This document shows, piece after piece, positions 15,468 through 24,640 of a stretch of DNA of 36,729 nucleotides. The position numbers were made by a program, and so were the translations under genes. The notes under the pieces are model-generated. The model searched no databases and had not been told where the DNA came from. It saw nothing but the letters and a program-made list of their open reading frames with translations. The stretch is from positions 1 through 36,729 of the forward strand of contig NZ_FOQE01000024.1 in the NCBI RefSeq assembly GCF_900113675.1, read 5' to 3'. The stretch comes from Pisciglobus halotolerans. GTDB lineage: Bacteria; Bacillota; Bacilli; Lactobacillales; Carnobacteriaceae. Position 1 is the stretch's first letter. Each line of letters opens with the position of its first letter.

Positions 15468-16811
15468 ATGACAAATGAATACTTGACTGTTTCTGCTTTG
15501 ACAAAGTACTTGAAACGTAAATTTGATGCCGATCCTTATCTGGGACGTGTGTACTTAACGGGAGAAATTTCTAATTTTCGTTATCGGGCAAACACCCATC
15601 AATACTTCAGTTTAAAAGATCAAAAAGCTGTTATTTCAGCAACTATGTTCAAGTCTTCTTTTAGCAAACTGAAATTTACGCCAGAAGAAGGGATGAAAGT
15701 TCTCGTCATAGGCAGAATCACGCTCTATGAACCAAGCGGACGCTACCAAATCAATATTGAGCATATGGAACCTGATGGAGTCGGTGCATTATATCAAGCT
15801 TTAGAGGAAATGAAAAAGAAATTAAGCAAAGAAGGGCTGTTTACAGCGCCAAAACAATTGCTGCCGACTTTTCCAAAACGAATCGCCGTGATTACTAGTC
15901 CCAGTGGAGCAGTTATACGCGATATCATGACAACCGTCAAAAGACGTTTTCCTATCGTTCAACTAGTTGTTTTCCCAACACAAGTCCAAGGAAAGTATGC
16001 AGCTGATACCATTGTCAACAATATTCGTGCAGTAGAAGAAAAAGGAAACTTTGATACGATGATCATTGCACGTGGTGGGGGATCGATCGAAGATTTATGG
16101 CCGTTTAATGAAGAAAAAGTAGCAAGAGCCATTTTTTCAGCAAAAACGCCGATCATTTCATCTATTGGTCACGAAACCGATACGACGATTGCAGATATGG
16201 TAGCAGATGTACGTGCAGCAACACCGACTGCTGCGGCTGAACTAGCTGTTCCTTTGTTATCGGAAGAAATTCTAAAAATCGAACGAACCAGACTGCGATT
16301 GATGCAAAGTTATAAGTGGACAGTTGACCGCTCAAACGAGCATTTGAATAGAGCTTTAGCCTCCTATATCTTCAGACAGCCCCAGAGGTTATACGAAGGC
16401 TATGCGCAAAATGTAGACCAATTAACAGATAAGCTGAACCAAACGATGATGGAAAAAGTACGAGAGGCAAAACAGCAATTGCAACTTCATGCTGTAACGC
16501 TAATGTCTAATGATCCTTCAAAACATGTTCAACAAAAACAAACAGATTTAAAAGAACTGCACAATCAGTTAGAAACCCAAATGGATCGTTATATGAAAAA
16601 CCAGCAAAAACGATTAGATTACGGAATTCAGTCGTTAGACTACTTAAGTCCATTGAAAATTATGCATCGCGGCTACAGCTATGTGACTAAAGACGAAAAA
16701 GTTATCAAAAGCGCTGAACAAGTAGCTATCGGCGAAAGTGTCAGTATTCATCTAGACAAAGGGAGAATCATCGCTGAAGTAGTCGAGAAAGAGGAGGAGA
16801 CTGCAGAATGA
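15468..16811 (+). CDS. xseA: Exodeoxyribonuclease VII large subunit
   Basis: Catalytic subunit of ExoVII, which degrades single-stranded DNA from both ends in a metal-independent way. The 447 residues show an N-terminal OB-fold (YLTGEISNFRYRANTHQYFSL), the central catalytic domain with ARGGGSIEDLWPFNEE and IGHETDTTIAD, then a long coiled coil (about 260-400) that binds XseB. AAGGAG overlaps the folD stop and precedes the ATG by 9 bp. Its stop overlaps the xseB start as ATGA, fitting coupled synthesis of the two subunits. Confidence 0.97.
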   Translation: MTNEYLTVSALTKYLKRKFDADPYLGRVYLTGEISNFRYRANTHQYFSLKDQKAVISATMFKSSFSKLKFTPEEGMKVLVIGRITLYEPSGRYQINIEHMEPDGVGALYQALEEMKKKLSKEGLFTAPKQLLPTFPKRIAVITSPSGAVIRDIMTTVKRRFPIVQLVVFPTQVQGKYAADTIVNNIRAVEEKGNFDTMIIARGGGSIEDLWPFNEEKVARAIFSAKTPIISSIGHETDTTIADMVADVRAATPTAAAELAVPLLSEEILKIERTRLRLMQSYKWTVDRSNEHLNRALASYIFRQPQRLYEGYAQNVDQLTDKLNQTMMEKVREAKQQLQLHAVTLMSNDPSKHVQQKQTDLKELHNQLETQMDRYMKNQQKRLDYGIQSLDYLSPLKIMHRGYSYVTKDEKVIKSAEQVAIGESVSIHLDKGRIIAEVVEKEEETAE

Positions 16812-17053
16812 GCCAGCAGGCAAAAGAATTAAAATTTGAAGAAGCCATGCAACAATTAGAACAAATCGTAGCTAGATTAGAACAAGGAGATGTCCCTTTA
16901 GAAGAGGCACTCGAACAATTTCAAAAAGGTGTTCAGCTAAGCAAGTTTTGTAAAGATAAGCTAGAAAATGCTGAAAAGACGTTGACAAAAATTGTAGACG
17001 AAAATGGTGAAGAGACCGTTTTTCAAAATGAAGTGGAGTCTGCCGATGAATAA
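16808..17053 (+). CDS. xseB: Exodeoxyribonuclease VII small subunit
   Basis: 81-residue non-catalytic subunit of ExoVII, several copies of which bind the XseA coiled coil. The helical core KFEEAMQQLEQIVARLEQGD with VPLEEALEQFQKGVQL and LENAEKTL is the XseB signature. It overlaps xseA by 4 bp and ispA by 8 bp. The acidic tail (about 65-81) is a common feature of family members. Confidence 0.96.
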   Translation: MSQQAKELKFEEAMQQLEQIVARLEQGDVPLEEALEQFQKGVQLSKFCKDKLENAEKTLTKIVDENGEETVFQNEVESADE

Positions 17054-17978
17054 GGGAACAGCAATGTTAAACCAATTTATGCAGAGAGAAATGCCTTTGG
17101 TAGAAAAATATATGATGGAAAAAATCGACGAGATCGATGCTGAAAATACAACACTGATCGAAGCGATGCGCTACTCTTTAAATGCCGGCGGAAAAAGAAT
17201 TCGGCCGCTTCTCCTGCTGAGCACGCTTGTTTCATTAGGAGGAAAAAAAGAAGATGGTTATGATGCGGCAGCCGCTTTGGAATGTGTCCATACGTATTCG
17301 CTGATCCATGATGATCTGCCGGCTATGGACGACGATCACTTGCGTCGCGGAAAACCAACCAATCATATCATTTTTGGAGAGGCTGTGGCTATTTTAACTG
17401 GAGACGGCTTACTAACACAAGCTTTTCAAATCTTAGCAGATAGTCAACAAACAGCAGAAACGAAAGTCCTCTTGATCCAATCTTTAGCTCAAGCTGCTGG
17501 GCCAAGTGGAATGGTTGCTGGGCAAGTAGCAGATATGGAGGGTGAGCAAAAGAGCTTGTCGCTCGAAGATTTGAAGCAATTGCATCGAAAGAAAACAGGG
17601 GCATTATTAAAGTTTGCAGTTTATGCTGGCTGTTTGCTCAGTGGTTCATCACAAGAAAGAACCAAGTTGATGGATCAGTATGCCGAACATCTTGGTCTAG
17701 CTTTTCAAATTCGAGATGACATTTTAGATATTATTGGAACCACAGAAACATTGGGCAAAGAAACAGGGATGGACGAAGCACATCATAAAAGCACTTATCC
17801 TTCCTTGTTGGGACTGGAAGGGGCAAAACACGCCTTGCAACAAACGTTGGATGCTGCAGAAGAAAGCTTGAAAAAAGCTGAAGCGTTGAATGGATCAGAA
17901 AAAAATAAGCTGGATCCGCAGTTATTACAGGAAATGATTTATTTATTTGCTTTGCCGATAAAAGAGGAGAAGCAATGA
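17046..17978 (+). CDS. ispA: Polyprenyl synthase, probable farnesyl diphosphate synthase
   Basis: Condenses isopentenyl diphosphate with allylic diphosphates to farnesyl diphosphate, precursor of undecaprenyl phosphate. ATG 17046 follows GGAG by 7 bp and overlaps the xseB stop; ATG 17061 is an alternative. The protein (310 residues) has NAGGKRIRPLL, the first Asp-rich motif DDLPAMDDD with the two-residue insert typical of bacterial FPP synthases, the GDGLLTQAF segment, and the second motif QIRDDILD. In Bacillus the next gene is dxs; here tlyA follows directly, consistent with Lactobacillales using the mevalonate route for isoprenoids. Confidence 0.94.
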   Translation: MNKGTAMLNQFMQREMPLVEKYMMEKIDEIDAENTTLIEAMRYSLNAGGKRIRPLLLLSTLVSLGGKKEDGYDAAAALECVHTYSLIHDDLPAMDDDHLRRGKPTNHIIFGEAVAILTGDGLLTQAFQILADSQQTAETKVLLIQSLAQAAGPSGMVAGQVADMEGEQKSLSLEDLKQLHRKKTGALLKFAVYAGCLLSGSSQERTKLMDQYAEHLGLAFQIRDDILDIIGTTETLGKETGMDEAHHKSTYPSLLGLEGAKHALQQTLDAAEESLKKAEALNGSEKNKLDPQLLQEMIYLFALPIKEEKQ

Positions 17979-18790
17979 GGAAAGAAAGAGCAGATCAATT
18001 GATGGTACAACAAGGATTAGCTGAATCGACGGATAAAGCAAAAAGATTGATCATGTCTGGAAAATTATTGAATGAGAATAACCAGCGGATCGATACATCC
18101 GGAGAAAAATTACCGGTCAATACACAGCTGAAACTAAAAGGAGAGCCTTTAAAATATGTCAGCCGTGGGGGATATAAACTAGAAAAGGCACTTGATGTAT
18201 TTCAGGTATCTGTTGCTGGCAAGATCGTATTAGATATCGGATCATCCACAGGTGGCTTTACTGATGCAGCGCTTCAACATGATGCAGCATATTGTTATGC
18301 ATTAGATGTAGGAACCAACCAACTCGCTTGGAAGCTAAGACAAGATCCACGTGTGATCGTGATGGAACAGACCAACTTTCGATACAGTAAAAAAGAAGAC
18401 TTTTCTAAAGGAAGACCTCAATTAGCTTCTATTGATGTTTCCTTTATTTCTTTAAAACTTATCTTGCCAGTATTAAAGGACATCATTATTGAAAATGGAG
18501 ATATTTTAGCATTGATCAAACCACAATTTGAAGCAGCAAGAGAAGAAATCGGTTCTAAAGGAATCATCGCTGATCCCAAAGTTCATGAGCATGTTTTGGA
18601 AGATATTTTGTCCTTTGCTGAGCGTGAAGGGTATACCATAAAAGGGCTCACTTATTCTCCCATAACAGGCGGTCATGGAAACGTTGAATTTTTAGCTCAT
18701 CTTGCTTGGACAAAAGAATCAAAACCAAACAGTAGCATCAAGATTGAACAAATAGTAGCGGAAGCTCATCAATCGTTTTATTCAAAATGA
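17975..18790 (+). CDS. tlyA: TlyA family rRNA methyltransferase (YqxC)
   Basis: Predicted 2'-O-methyltransferase acting on rRNA cytidines, by homology to TlyA of mycobacteria; the Firmicutes orthologue YqxC is less studied. The 271 residues have an N-terminal S4 RNA-binding domain (ERADQLMVQQGLAESTDKAK), the linker VSRGGYKLEKAL, and an FtsJ-like fold with the SAM motif LDIGSSTGGFTDAAL and VDVSFISLK; KPQFEA carries a catalytic-type Lys. It overlaps ispA by 4 bp and is the last gene of the cluster. The neighbouring argR-recN order is the same as in Bacillus. Confidence 0.92.
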   Translation: MRKERADQLMVQQGLAESTDKAKRLIMSGKLLNENNQRIDTSGEKLPVNTQLKLKGEPLKYVSRGGYKLEKALDVFQVSVAGKIVLDIGSSTGGFTDAALQHDAAYCYALDVGTNQLAWKLRQDPRVIVMEQTNFRYSKKEDFSKGRPQLASIDVSFISLKLILPVLKDIIIENGDILALIKPQFEAAREEIGSKGIIADPKVHEHVLEDILSFAEREGYTIKGLTYSPITGGHGNVEFLAHLAWTKESKPNSSIKIEQIVAEAHQSFYSK

Positions 18791-18835
18791 GCCTTCTTTT
18801 TTAGTGAAAAATACTTTTATTTTTTTACAAACACG

Positions 18836-18869
18836 AAGATTTTGCATTTATTTTGCAGAATCTTTTTTT
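18836..18869 (+). terminator. Intrinsic terminator after tlyA
   Basis: AAGATTTTGCA (18836-18846) pairs with TGCAGAATCTT (18854-18864; one G-T) over a 7-nt loop, with a T-tract to about 18869. It ends the folD-tlyA unit and separates it from argR-recN. Confidence 0.88.
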
Positions 18870-18969
18870 ATATTGAAGAGCTGAAGAAAAGCTTTTTAAT
18901 TTGAAATAAGTAGGGTAGAATAGAAACAAACTAAAGCTGGTTCAACTTGTATGAATGAGGTGGATGACC

Positions 18970-19419
18970 TTGAAGAAAAAAGAACGACATCGTTTGTTGA
19001 AAGAACTCATTGAAGAGCAAAGCATTGAAAAACAAGAAGATTTTGTTTCTATTCTAAAAGAACGTGGCATTGATGTCACGCAGGCTACGATCTCGCGCGA
19101 TATCAAAGAACTTCAGTTAATGAAAGTTCCAGCAACATCAGGCGGGTATTACTATAGTCTGCCGCCTGACATGAATGATGATACTTCTGTAAAGTTGGGT
19201 AAAATGCTAAAAGATGCTTTTGTGTCGATGGACTGCCAAGATTATTTTATGGTGATCCATACGATTCCAGGAAACGCTTTTGCTTTAAGTGCGTTGCTTG
19301 ATGCATCGAATTTTGAAGGCGTTTTTGGTACGATTTCAGGAGATGACACGTTATTAGTGATTTGTCGATCAGCTGAAGATGCGAAACAGCTGAAAGAACA
19401 CATTATTCAACTTATTTAG
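18970..19419 (+). CDS. argR: Arginine repressor family regulator (ArgR/AhrC)
   Basis: Hexameric regulator of arginine metabolism. The start is placed at TTG 18970, 6 bp after AGGTGG; an ATG at 18964 would touch that site and one at 18955 precedes it. The 149 residues have the N-terminal winged helix with TQATISRDIKELQLMKVP and a C-terminal oligomerisation domain ending GTISGDDTLLVICRS, where the Asp pair binds arginine. Position before recN identifies it as the AhrC orthologue of the Bacillus order; Lactobacillales often carry extra ArgR paralogues, and no arginine genes are adjacent. Co-transcription with recN, 31 bp downstream, is likely. Confidence 0.93.
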   Translation: MKKKERHRLLKELIEEQSIEKQEDFVSILKERGIDVTQATISRDIKELQLMKVPATSGGYYYSLPPDMNDDTSVKLGKMLKDAFVSMDCQDYFMVIHTIPGNAFALSALLDASNFEGVFGTISGDDTLLVICRSAEDAKQLKEHIIQLI

Positions 19420-19450
19420 TTCTTTTCATACATTATTGGAGGAATGAAAT

Positions 19451-21163
19451 GTGTTACAGGAATTAACGATTAAAAATTTTGCCATCATTCATGATTTATC
19501 TTTAAGTTTTGATCGAGGCATGACGGTATTGACTGGAGAAACAGGAGCTGGGAAATCGATCATCATCGATGCAGTCGGCTTGCTGGCAGGAGGAAGGGGA
19601 TCAAGCGAATTTATTCGCCACGGTGCTGAAAAGTGCGTGCTTGAAGCCTTATTTTCGATTGAAAAAAATCCGTCAACGTTTGAATTGTTAAAGAAATATG
19701 GGGTTGACACAGAAAATAAGGAAGTGGTCATCCAACGAGACATTCATCATACTGGGCGCAGCACATGCCGGATCAACGGTAGACTAGTCACGATTGCCAT
19801 TTTGCGAGAAATCGGAGAAAGCTTGATTGATATTCACGGCCAAAGCGAACACCAAGAATTGATGCATGCAGAACGTCATCTGCCGATGTTAGATCAGTTT
19901 GGAAATGCAGAACTGAAAAAAGAAAAAAAGGATTATCAAAATATTTATGTAGATTATATAAGACTAAAAAAAGATTACGATGACTGGCAAACCAATGAAC
20001 AAGAGTTGGCACAACGTATCGATATGCTGACGTTCCAATCAAATGAGATCGAATTAGCAGAACTGGTTCCAGGTGAAGAAGAAAAGATGGAAGAAGAAAA
20101 AATTCTGCTGTCAAATCATCAAAAAATCGTGGAATCCCTTTCTGTTACGTATGAAGCGTTACAGGGAGATGAAGGAAATGGCATCGACTTTGTAGGAGAA
20201 GCGATGTCTGCTATCCAAAATATTGAGCAGTATGATGAAACGTATAAGCGGATAGCAGAAGTCATTGCTTCCAGCTATTTTCAGTTGCAAGAAGCCGCCA
20301 GTGATGTTTTAAAAGAGCGTGACCAGTTGTCTTATGATGAAGGTCGATTAAATGAAATTGAAAAAAGACTGGAAACGATCCATCAGCTGAAACGAAAATA
20401 TGGCGAATCAGTTGAAGACATTCTACATTACTACGAAGAGATCACAATGGAATTGACTCATCTCCAGAATCGCGAAGTAAATTTTGAGCAGCTGGAAAAC
20501 TTGCTGGTTGAGCGAAAAAAAGAATTGTTGGAAAAAGGCAAGCTGTTGTCTAAAGAAAGAAAAGCAACTGCAGTCAAACTAGAAAAAGCTATTCAAGAAC
20601 AATTAAATGAGCTCTATATGGATAAAGTTCAATTTAAAGTGAACTTTTTAAACGAAAATGCTGCTTCAGAAAAAACAATGATCTTTGCAACAGGAATTGA
20701 TCAAGTTGAATTTTATATCGCACCTAATCCAGGAGAACCATTGAAGCCGTTAGCAAAAATTGCTTCTGGGGGAGAATTATCTCGTTTAATGTTGGCATTA
20801 AAAACCGTTTTTTCAAAAACCCAAGGCATCACCAGTATTATTTTTGATGAAGTAGACACTGGTGTCAGCGGGCGAGTAGCACAAGCGATTGCCAATAAAA
20901 TCTATCTTGTAGCCTTGCATTCTCAAGTACTTTGTATCACTCATCTGCCTCAAGTAGCTGCAACTGCGGATCAGCATCTGTTTATTTCAAAAGAGATCGT
21001 AGGAGATCGCACGGAAACGCATGTTAGAGCATTGGATGAGACTGAAAAACGTGCAGAGATCGCTCGTATGTTGGCTGGATCAGAGATTACACCATTAACA
21101 TTGGAGCACGCTAAAGAATTGAAAGAAATGGCTCAAAAAGAAAAAAAAGCTGTTAATAAGTAA
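19451..21163 (+). CDS. recN: DNA repair protein RecN
   Basis: SMC-like ATPase recruited early to double-strand breaks. GTG 19451 is the start, 8 bp after GGAGG. The 570 residues show Walker A GETGAGKS (29-36), the N-terminal half with ESLIDIHGQSEHQELM, two coiled-coil arms (about 165-215 and 300-370), and the C-terminal signature ASGGELSRLMLALK with Walker B IIFDEVDTGVSG and the LCITHLPQVAA segment. In Bacillus spoIVB and spo0A follow; here a terminator and convergent minus-strand genes follow, consistent with a non-sporulating lineage. Confidence 0.97.
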   Translation: MLQELTIKNFAIIHDLSLSFDRGMTVLTGETGAGKSIIIDAVGLLAGGRGSSEFIRHGAEKCVLEALFSIEKNPSTFELLKKYGVDTENKEVVIQRDIHHTGRSTCRINGRLVTIAILREIGESLIDIHGQSEHQELMHAERHLPMLDQFGNAELKKEKKDYQNIYVDYIRLKKDYDDWQTNEQELAQRIDMLTFQSNEIELAELVPGEEEKMEEEKILLSNHQKIVESLSVTYEALQGDEGNGIDFVGEAMSAIQNIEQYDETYKRIAEVIASSYFQLQEAASDVLKERDQLSYDEGRLNEIEKRLETIHQLKRKYGESVEDILHYYEEITMELTHLQNREVNFEQLENLLVERKKELLEKGKLLSKERKATAVKLEKAIQEQLNELYMDKVQFKVNFLNENAASEKTMIFATGIDQVEFYIAPNPGEPLKPLAKIASGGELSRLMLALKTVFSKTQGITSIIFDEVDTGVSGRVAQAIANKIYLVALHSQVLCITHLPQVAATADQHLFISKEIVGDRTETHVRALDETEKRAEIARMLAGSEITPLTLEHAKELKEMAQKEKKAVNK

Positions 21164-21172
21164 ATAGGTATT

Positions 21173-21209
21173 AAAAAAAGAGGCACTGGTTAAATCCAAT
21201 GCCTCTTTT
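21173..21209. terminator. Bidirectional terminator between recN and the 40-aa membrane gene
   Basis: AAAAGAGGCA (21176-21185) pairs with TGCCTCTTTT (21200-21209), extended inward by TGG/CCA after one mismatch. T-tracts exist on both strands, so it can end recN on the plus strand and the small gene on the minus strand. Confidence 0.9.
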
Positions 21210-21234
21210 CAGCAGTATATTATTCATTAGTTGT

Positions 21235-21357
21235 TTACATGTTGATCAAAGTAAAGAGAACAGATAAGAATCCAGATCCTAGCATTGCAACAAGAGCAAG
21301 AATGATAAAGAATTTAAATCCTTTTTTTTGTTTATTTGGTTTGTTAGAACTGCTCAT
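21235..21357 (-). CDS. Small single-span membrane protein (40 residues)
   Basis: The minus-strand frame from ATG 21357 to TAA 21235 encodes 40 residues: a hydrophilic basic N terminus (SSSNKPNKQKKGFK), then one hydrophobic helix (FFIILALVAMLGSGFLSVLF) and a short end TLINM. AGGGG lies 10 bp before the ATG, a good promoter lies at 21393-21421, and the shared terminator is about 25 bp beyond the stop, so this is a complete small transcription unit. The layout (Lys-rich tail, single membrane anchor) recalls small proteins such as Prli42 or DUF4044 members, but I cannot assign a family. Confidence 0.75.
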   Translation of the reverse strand: MSSSNKPNKQKKGFKFFIILALVAMLGSGFLSVLFTLINM

Positions 21358-21392
21358 GCGGATTTCCCCTCATTTCTCTGCAAATTTATTTT

Positions 21393-21421
21393 AGTTTACC
21401 GCAAAAAAATAAGAAGCTCAA
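21393..21421 (-). promoter_or_regulatory. Promoter of the 40-aa membrane protein gene
   Basis: On the minus strand TTGAGC (complement of 21416-21421) and TAAACT (complement of 21393-21398) are separated by exactly 17 bp. It lies between corA and the small gene. Confidence 0.65.
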
Positions 21422-21472
21422 GAGCAGGATGAGGTTTTCATATTTTTTTCACATTTTAACGTGTTAATAGTG

Positions 21473-22435
21473 TTAAAAGTAGTCTTTTTTCTTCAACCAA
21501 TAAGTAGTAAGGATAGATAAAAGAATGATGATGGTCATGGTAATTAAAAAGCCAGCGCCATTTTTTTGCCAAGGAACGGGAACGTTCATCCCCCACAAAG
21601 CACCGACCAGTGAAGGAATCGTCATGACAATGGTAACAGAAGTGAGAAACTTCATTGTATTGTTCAAATTGTTAGAAATGACAGAAGAAAAAGTATCACT
21701 GATCTGGCCTAATAGTTTAAGCGTCTGACGAATCATATTTTCTGCTTGCATGTTTTGCACACGAACGTCGCGCAGCAATTCTTTGCTTTTTTCATTACTA
21801 ATAAAATACTCTGTTTCTTGAAGTTTAGAAATGACAGGATGGTTCGTATTGATAGCAGTGTCAAAATAAACTAAGCTTTTTTGCAGTTCCATCATTTTTA
21901 ATAATTGATTGGAATCAGAAGATCGGCTAATATTGATCTCGAGTAATTCTGTGGCATGGTTAATTTCTTTTAAACAATAAATGTAGCGATCTGCAATATT
22001 CATGGCTACATGTAACGTAAATTGAACATGGTCCTGAATATCGACCGGATGATCTAAGAAGTTGTCAATGATATCTTGGATATAATGGGGCGTACTCAAA
22101 CTCGCAGTGATCAAAATTCCTTTCGAAGTAATGATAGATAATGGACGTGTAACATATTCTACAAGGCCACTTTTACCGATCACTTTAATTGGGAATAGAA
22201 GAATGAGGAGACGCCAAGCAGATTCATCCAAATTTTCTACATTTTCATATCGTGCAACTTCATCAGAATCAAATGCACTGGATAGATAGTCAATAGGAAA
22301 GTGGTACTCATCAGCAATCATTTTCAGTTCTTTTTCATTTGATTGAGTGATGTGTATCCACTTTACATGGTCTTCTTTTCTATTTTCTACCTGTTGAATA
22401 CGATTGTTTTCATCAACTGCATATGCTTTGATCAT
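21473..22435 (-). CDS. corA: CorA family divalent cation transporter
   Basis: Pentameric Mg2+ (or Co2+/Ni2+) channel. The 320 residues begin with a cytoplasmic alpha/beta domain, then long helices (DVRVQNMQAENMIRQTLKLL), and finish with two C-terminal membrane spans (about 262-281 and 293-313) joined by the diagnostic GMN motif in LWGMNVP; the end KKKDYF is typical of the family. A strong GGAGGTGA precedes the ATG. The substrate cannot be decided among divalent cations. Transcription is divergent from gnd. Confidence 0.93.
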   Translation of the reverse strand: MIKAYAVDENNRIQQVENRKEDHVKWIHITQSNEKELKMIADEYHFPIDYLSSAFDSDEVARYENVENLDESAWRLLILLFPIKVIGKSGLVEYVTRPLSIITSKGILITASLSTPHYIQDIIDNFLDHPVDIQDHVQFTLHVAMNIADRYIYCLKEINHATELLEINISRSSDSNQLLKMMELQKSLVYFDTAINTNHPVISKLQETEYFISNEKSKELLRDVRVQNMQAENMIRQTLKLLGQISDTFSSVISNNLNNTMKFLTSVTIVMTIPSLVGALWGMNVPVPWQKNGAGFLITMTIIILLSILTTYWLKKKDYF

Positions 22436-22640
22436 CTGTTCACCTCCTAGTAAAAATCATTCTCCACGATTGGATAACCGTTAAAAACAAAGCCTTCGTA
22501 TCTATTTTACAATAAAAGTAAACAAAAGATGATTAAAATGACTTATTCTTACAGAATGAGAAAGGAAGACTATAGGTTGCAACCAGGCAAAGATTTGGTT
22601 AACACCGTGCAAATAAGTGACCAAGAACAGAAATGCTTGC

Positions 22641-22669
22641 TTTCATTCTTTCCAATAGTTTGATAAGAT
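22641..22669 (+). promoter_or_regulatory. Possible promoter of gnd
   Basis: TGATAAGAT is an extended -10 (TAAGAT at 22664-22669); the -35 candidate TTTCAT (22641-22646) is weak but 17 bp away. It lies 65 bp before the chosen gnd start. Confidence 0.4.
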
Positions 22670-22734
22670 AGATTTGGAAATTGCAAAATATACCAACAAT
22701 GAAAAGCTGTGTAAGACGAAGGGAGATCAAATGC

Positions 22735-24171
22735 ATGAGTAAACAACAAATCGGTGTCGTAGGTATGGCCGTGATGGGTAAAAATTTGGCATTGAATATT
22801 GAAAGCAGAGGCTATTCTGTTTCTATCTATAACCGTACCACTTCCAAAGCTGAAGCTGTTGTTGCGGAACATCCAGACAAAAAATTAGTGTTAACCAAAA
22901 CGATCGAAGAATTTGTTGAATCTTTAGAAAAACCAAGAAAAATTATCTTAATGGTTCAAGCTGGAAAAGGAACAGATCTTGTGATCCAGTCATTGTTACC
23001 ACATTTAGATAAAGACGATATATTGGTAGACGGAGGGAATACCTTCTTTAAAGATACCATGCGCCGTAGTGCTGAATTGGCAGAATCTGGCATCAACTTC
23101 ATTGGAACAGGAGTTTCTGGCGGAGAAGAAGGAGCTTTAAAAGGTCCTGCTATTATGCCAGGAGGACAAAAAGAAGCATATGATTTGATCAGTCCGATTT
23201 TAGAACAAATTGCTGCAAAGGCTCCTAGCGACGGCGAACCTTGTGTGACTTATATTGGACCAAATGGAGCAGGTCATTACGTCAAAATGGTTCATAATGG
23301 AATCGAATATGGTGATATGCAATTGATTGCTGAGTCTTATCATTTGCTTCGCGCCGTAGCAGGATTATCTGTTGAAGAAACAGCAGAAGTTTTTCGTGAA
23401 TGGAACAAAGGTGAACTAGACAGCTTCTTGATCGAAATCACTGCTGCTGCATTGACGAAAAAAGATCCTGAAACTGGCAAACCAATGGTTGAAGTGATTT
23501 TAGACCGTGCAGGCAATAAAGGGACAGGTAAATGGACTTCACAAAGCGCTTTAGACTTGGGTGTACCATTGCCATTGATCACAGAATCTGTTTTTGCCCG
23601 CTACATTTCTGCTTTAAAAGACGAACGTGTTGAGGCAAGCAAAGTATTACCAAAACCAGCAGCATACTCTTTTGAAGGAGACAAAAAAGAGTTGGTTGAA
23701 AAAATCCGTCAAGCTCTTTATTTCAGCAAAATCATGAGCTACGCACAAGGGTTTGCACAAATGCGCACTGCAAGTGAAGAGTATGATTGGAACTTGCAAT
23801 ATGGCGAAATTGCTAAAATTTTCCGTGCAGGTTGTATCATTCGTGCTCAATTCTTGCAAAAAATTACGGATGCTTACAATCGTGATGCATCATTAAAGAA
23901 CTTGATGTTGGATGAATACTTCATGGACATTACTGCAAATTACCAAGATGCTGTTCGCGATATCATTGGCGTAGCTGTCAAAGCCGGTGTACCTGTACCG
24001 ACATTCTCTTCTGCGATCGCTTATTACGATTCTTATCGCTCTGCAGACTTACCTGCTAATATTATCCAAGCACAGCGCGATTACTTTGGTGCTCACACTT
24101 ATGAACGAAAAGATAAAGAAGGTATTTTCCACTTTGACTGGTATGGAGACAAAGGCGAAGAAAGTATCTAA
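22735..24171 (+). CDS. gnd: 6-phosphogluconate dehydrogenase, decarboxylating
   Basis: Oxidises 6-phosphogluconate to ribulose 5-phosphate and CO2 with NADP, in the oxidative pentose phosphate pathway. The start is ATG 22735, 9 bp after GGGAG; the frame remains open to 22681 without a ribosome binding site. The 478 residues show the Rossmann motif [13 protein letters not shown] with NRT in the NADP pocket, [21 protein letters not shown] and the catalytic [15 protein letters not shown] with the active-site Lys. The C-terminal [10 protein letters not shown] and [14 protein letters not shown] segments are intact. It is a single-gene unit with a hairpin terminator 100 bp downstream. Confidence 0.97.
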   Translation: MSKQQIGVVGMAVMGKNLALNIESRGYSVSIYNRTTSKAEAVVAEHPDKKLVLTKTIEEFVESLEKPRKIILMVQAGKGTDLVIQSLLPHLDKDDILVDGGNTFFKDTMRRSAELAESGINFIGTGVSGGEEGALKGPAIMPGGQKEAYDLISPILEQIAAKAPSDGEPCVTYIGPNGAGHYVKMVHNGIEYGDMQLIAESYHLLRAVAGLSVEETAEVFREWNKGELDSFLIEITAAALTKKDPETGKPMVEVILDRAGNKGTGKWTSQSALDLGVPLPLITESVFARYISALKDERVEASKVLPKPAAYSFEGDKKELVEKIRQALYFSKIMSYAQGFAQMRTASEEYDWNLQYGEIAKIFRAGCIIRAQFLQKITDAYNRDASLKNLMLDEYFMDITANYQDAVRDIIGVAVKAGVPVPTFSSAIAYYDSYRSADLPANIIQAQRDYFGAHTYERKDKEGIFHFDWYGDKGEESI

Positions 24172-24273
24172 CAAATCGAACAGCTTGTCTACGAAATGGT
24201 GTAAATGAAAACTAAGCCAAAAGACAGTGTTTGCTTTACTTTAGGACTAAAAACTTAGAAAAAAGTTTGCGTC

Positions 24274-24308
24274 AAAGAGAGATTGGAATTGATTCCAGTC
24301 TCTCTTTT
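24274..24308 (+). terminator. Terminator hairpin after gnd
   Basis: A 16-bp stem (24274-24289 with 24292-24307, one G-T) ends in TTTT. The tight two-base centre means the innermost pairs probably open. Confidence 0.8.
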
Positions 24309-24536
24309 GGCTTTATGATGAAGGTTATTTTTGAGATAAGGATAGGGTGAGACATCAGTTTTTCAAATTAACATACCCGAACGGATAAAAAAGTTACAAT
24401 CTTTTTTATGTTCAAAAATAGAATGGAAACGATAGACCCTTTATAACAGAAAAGTGAAAAAGTGTCCGGCTTGTGAACAAATGAAAAAGGAAAACGAAAT
24501 ACGAACAGATGAACGCTCTTTTTTCAGCTTTTTCTA
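24309..24536. other. Intergenic stretch between gnd and csrR
   Basis: No gene is visible. The only structure is a perfect AT-rich inverted repeat, ATAAAAAAG (24385-24393) with CTTTTTTAT (24401-24409). No recognisable operator was found. Confidence 0.5.
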
Positions 24537-24545
24537 TGGTAAAAT
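24537..24545 (+). promoter_or_regulatory. Extended -10 promoter of the csrR-csrS pair
   Basis: TGGTAAAAT (TAAAAT at 24540-24545) with a weak -35. The predicted start near 24552 leaves a ~90-nt leader before ATG 24641. Confidence 0.55.
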
Positions 24546-24640
24546 AGTAAGTGTTTAATGAGAAAATGATTGAGAAATTGTATGAAACATGCTATTGTAA
24601 CAAAGGCGTGCATTACCGAAATAAAGGAGCAGGTATTGAT

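Noticed and set aside
24421-24436. CcpA (cre) site before csrR
   Set aside because: TGGAAACGATAGAC fits only the left half of the consensus.
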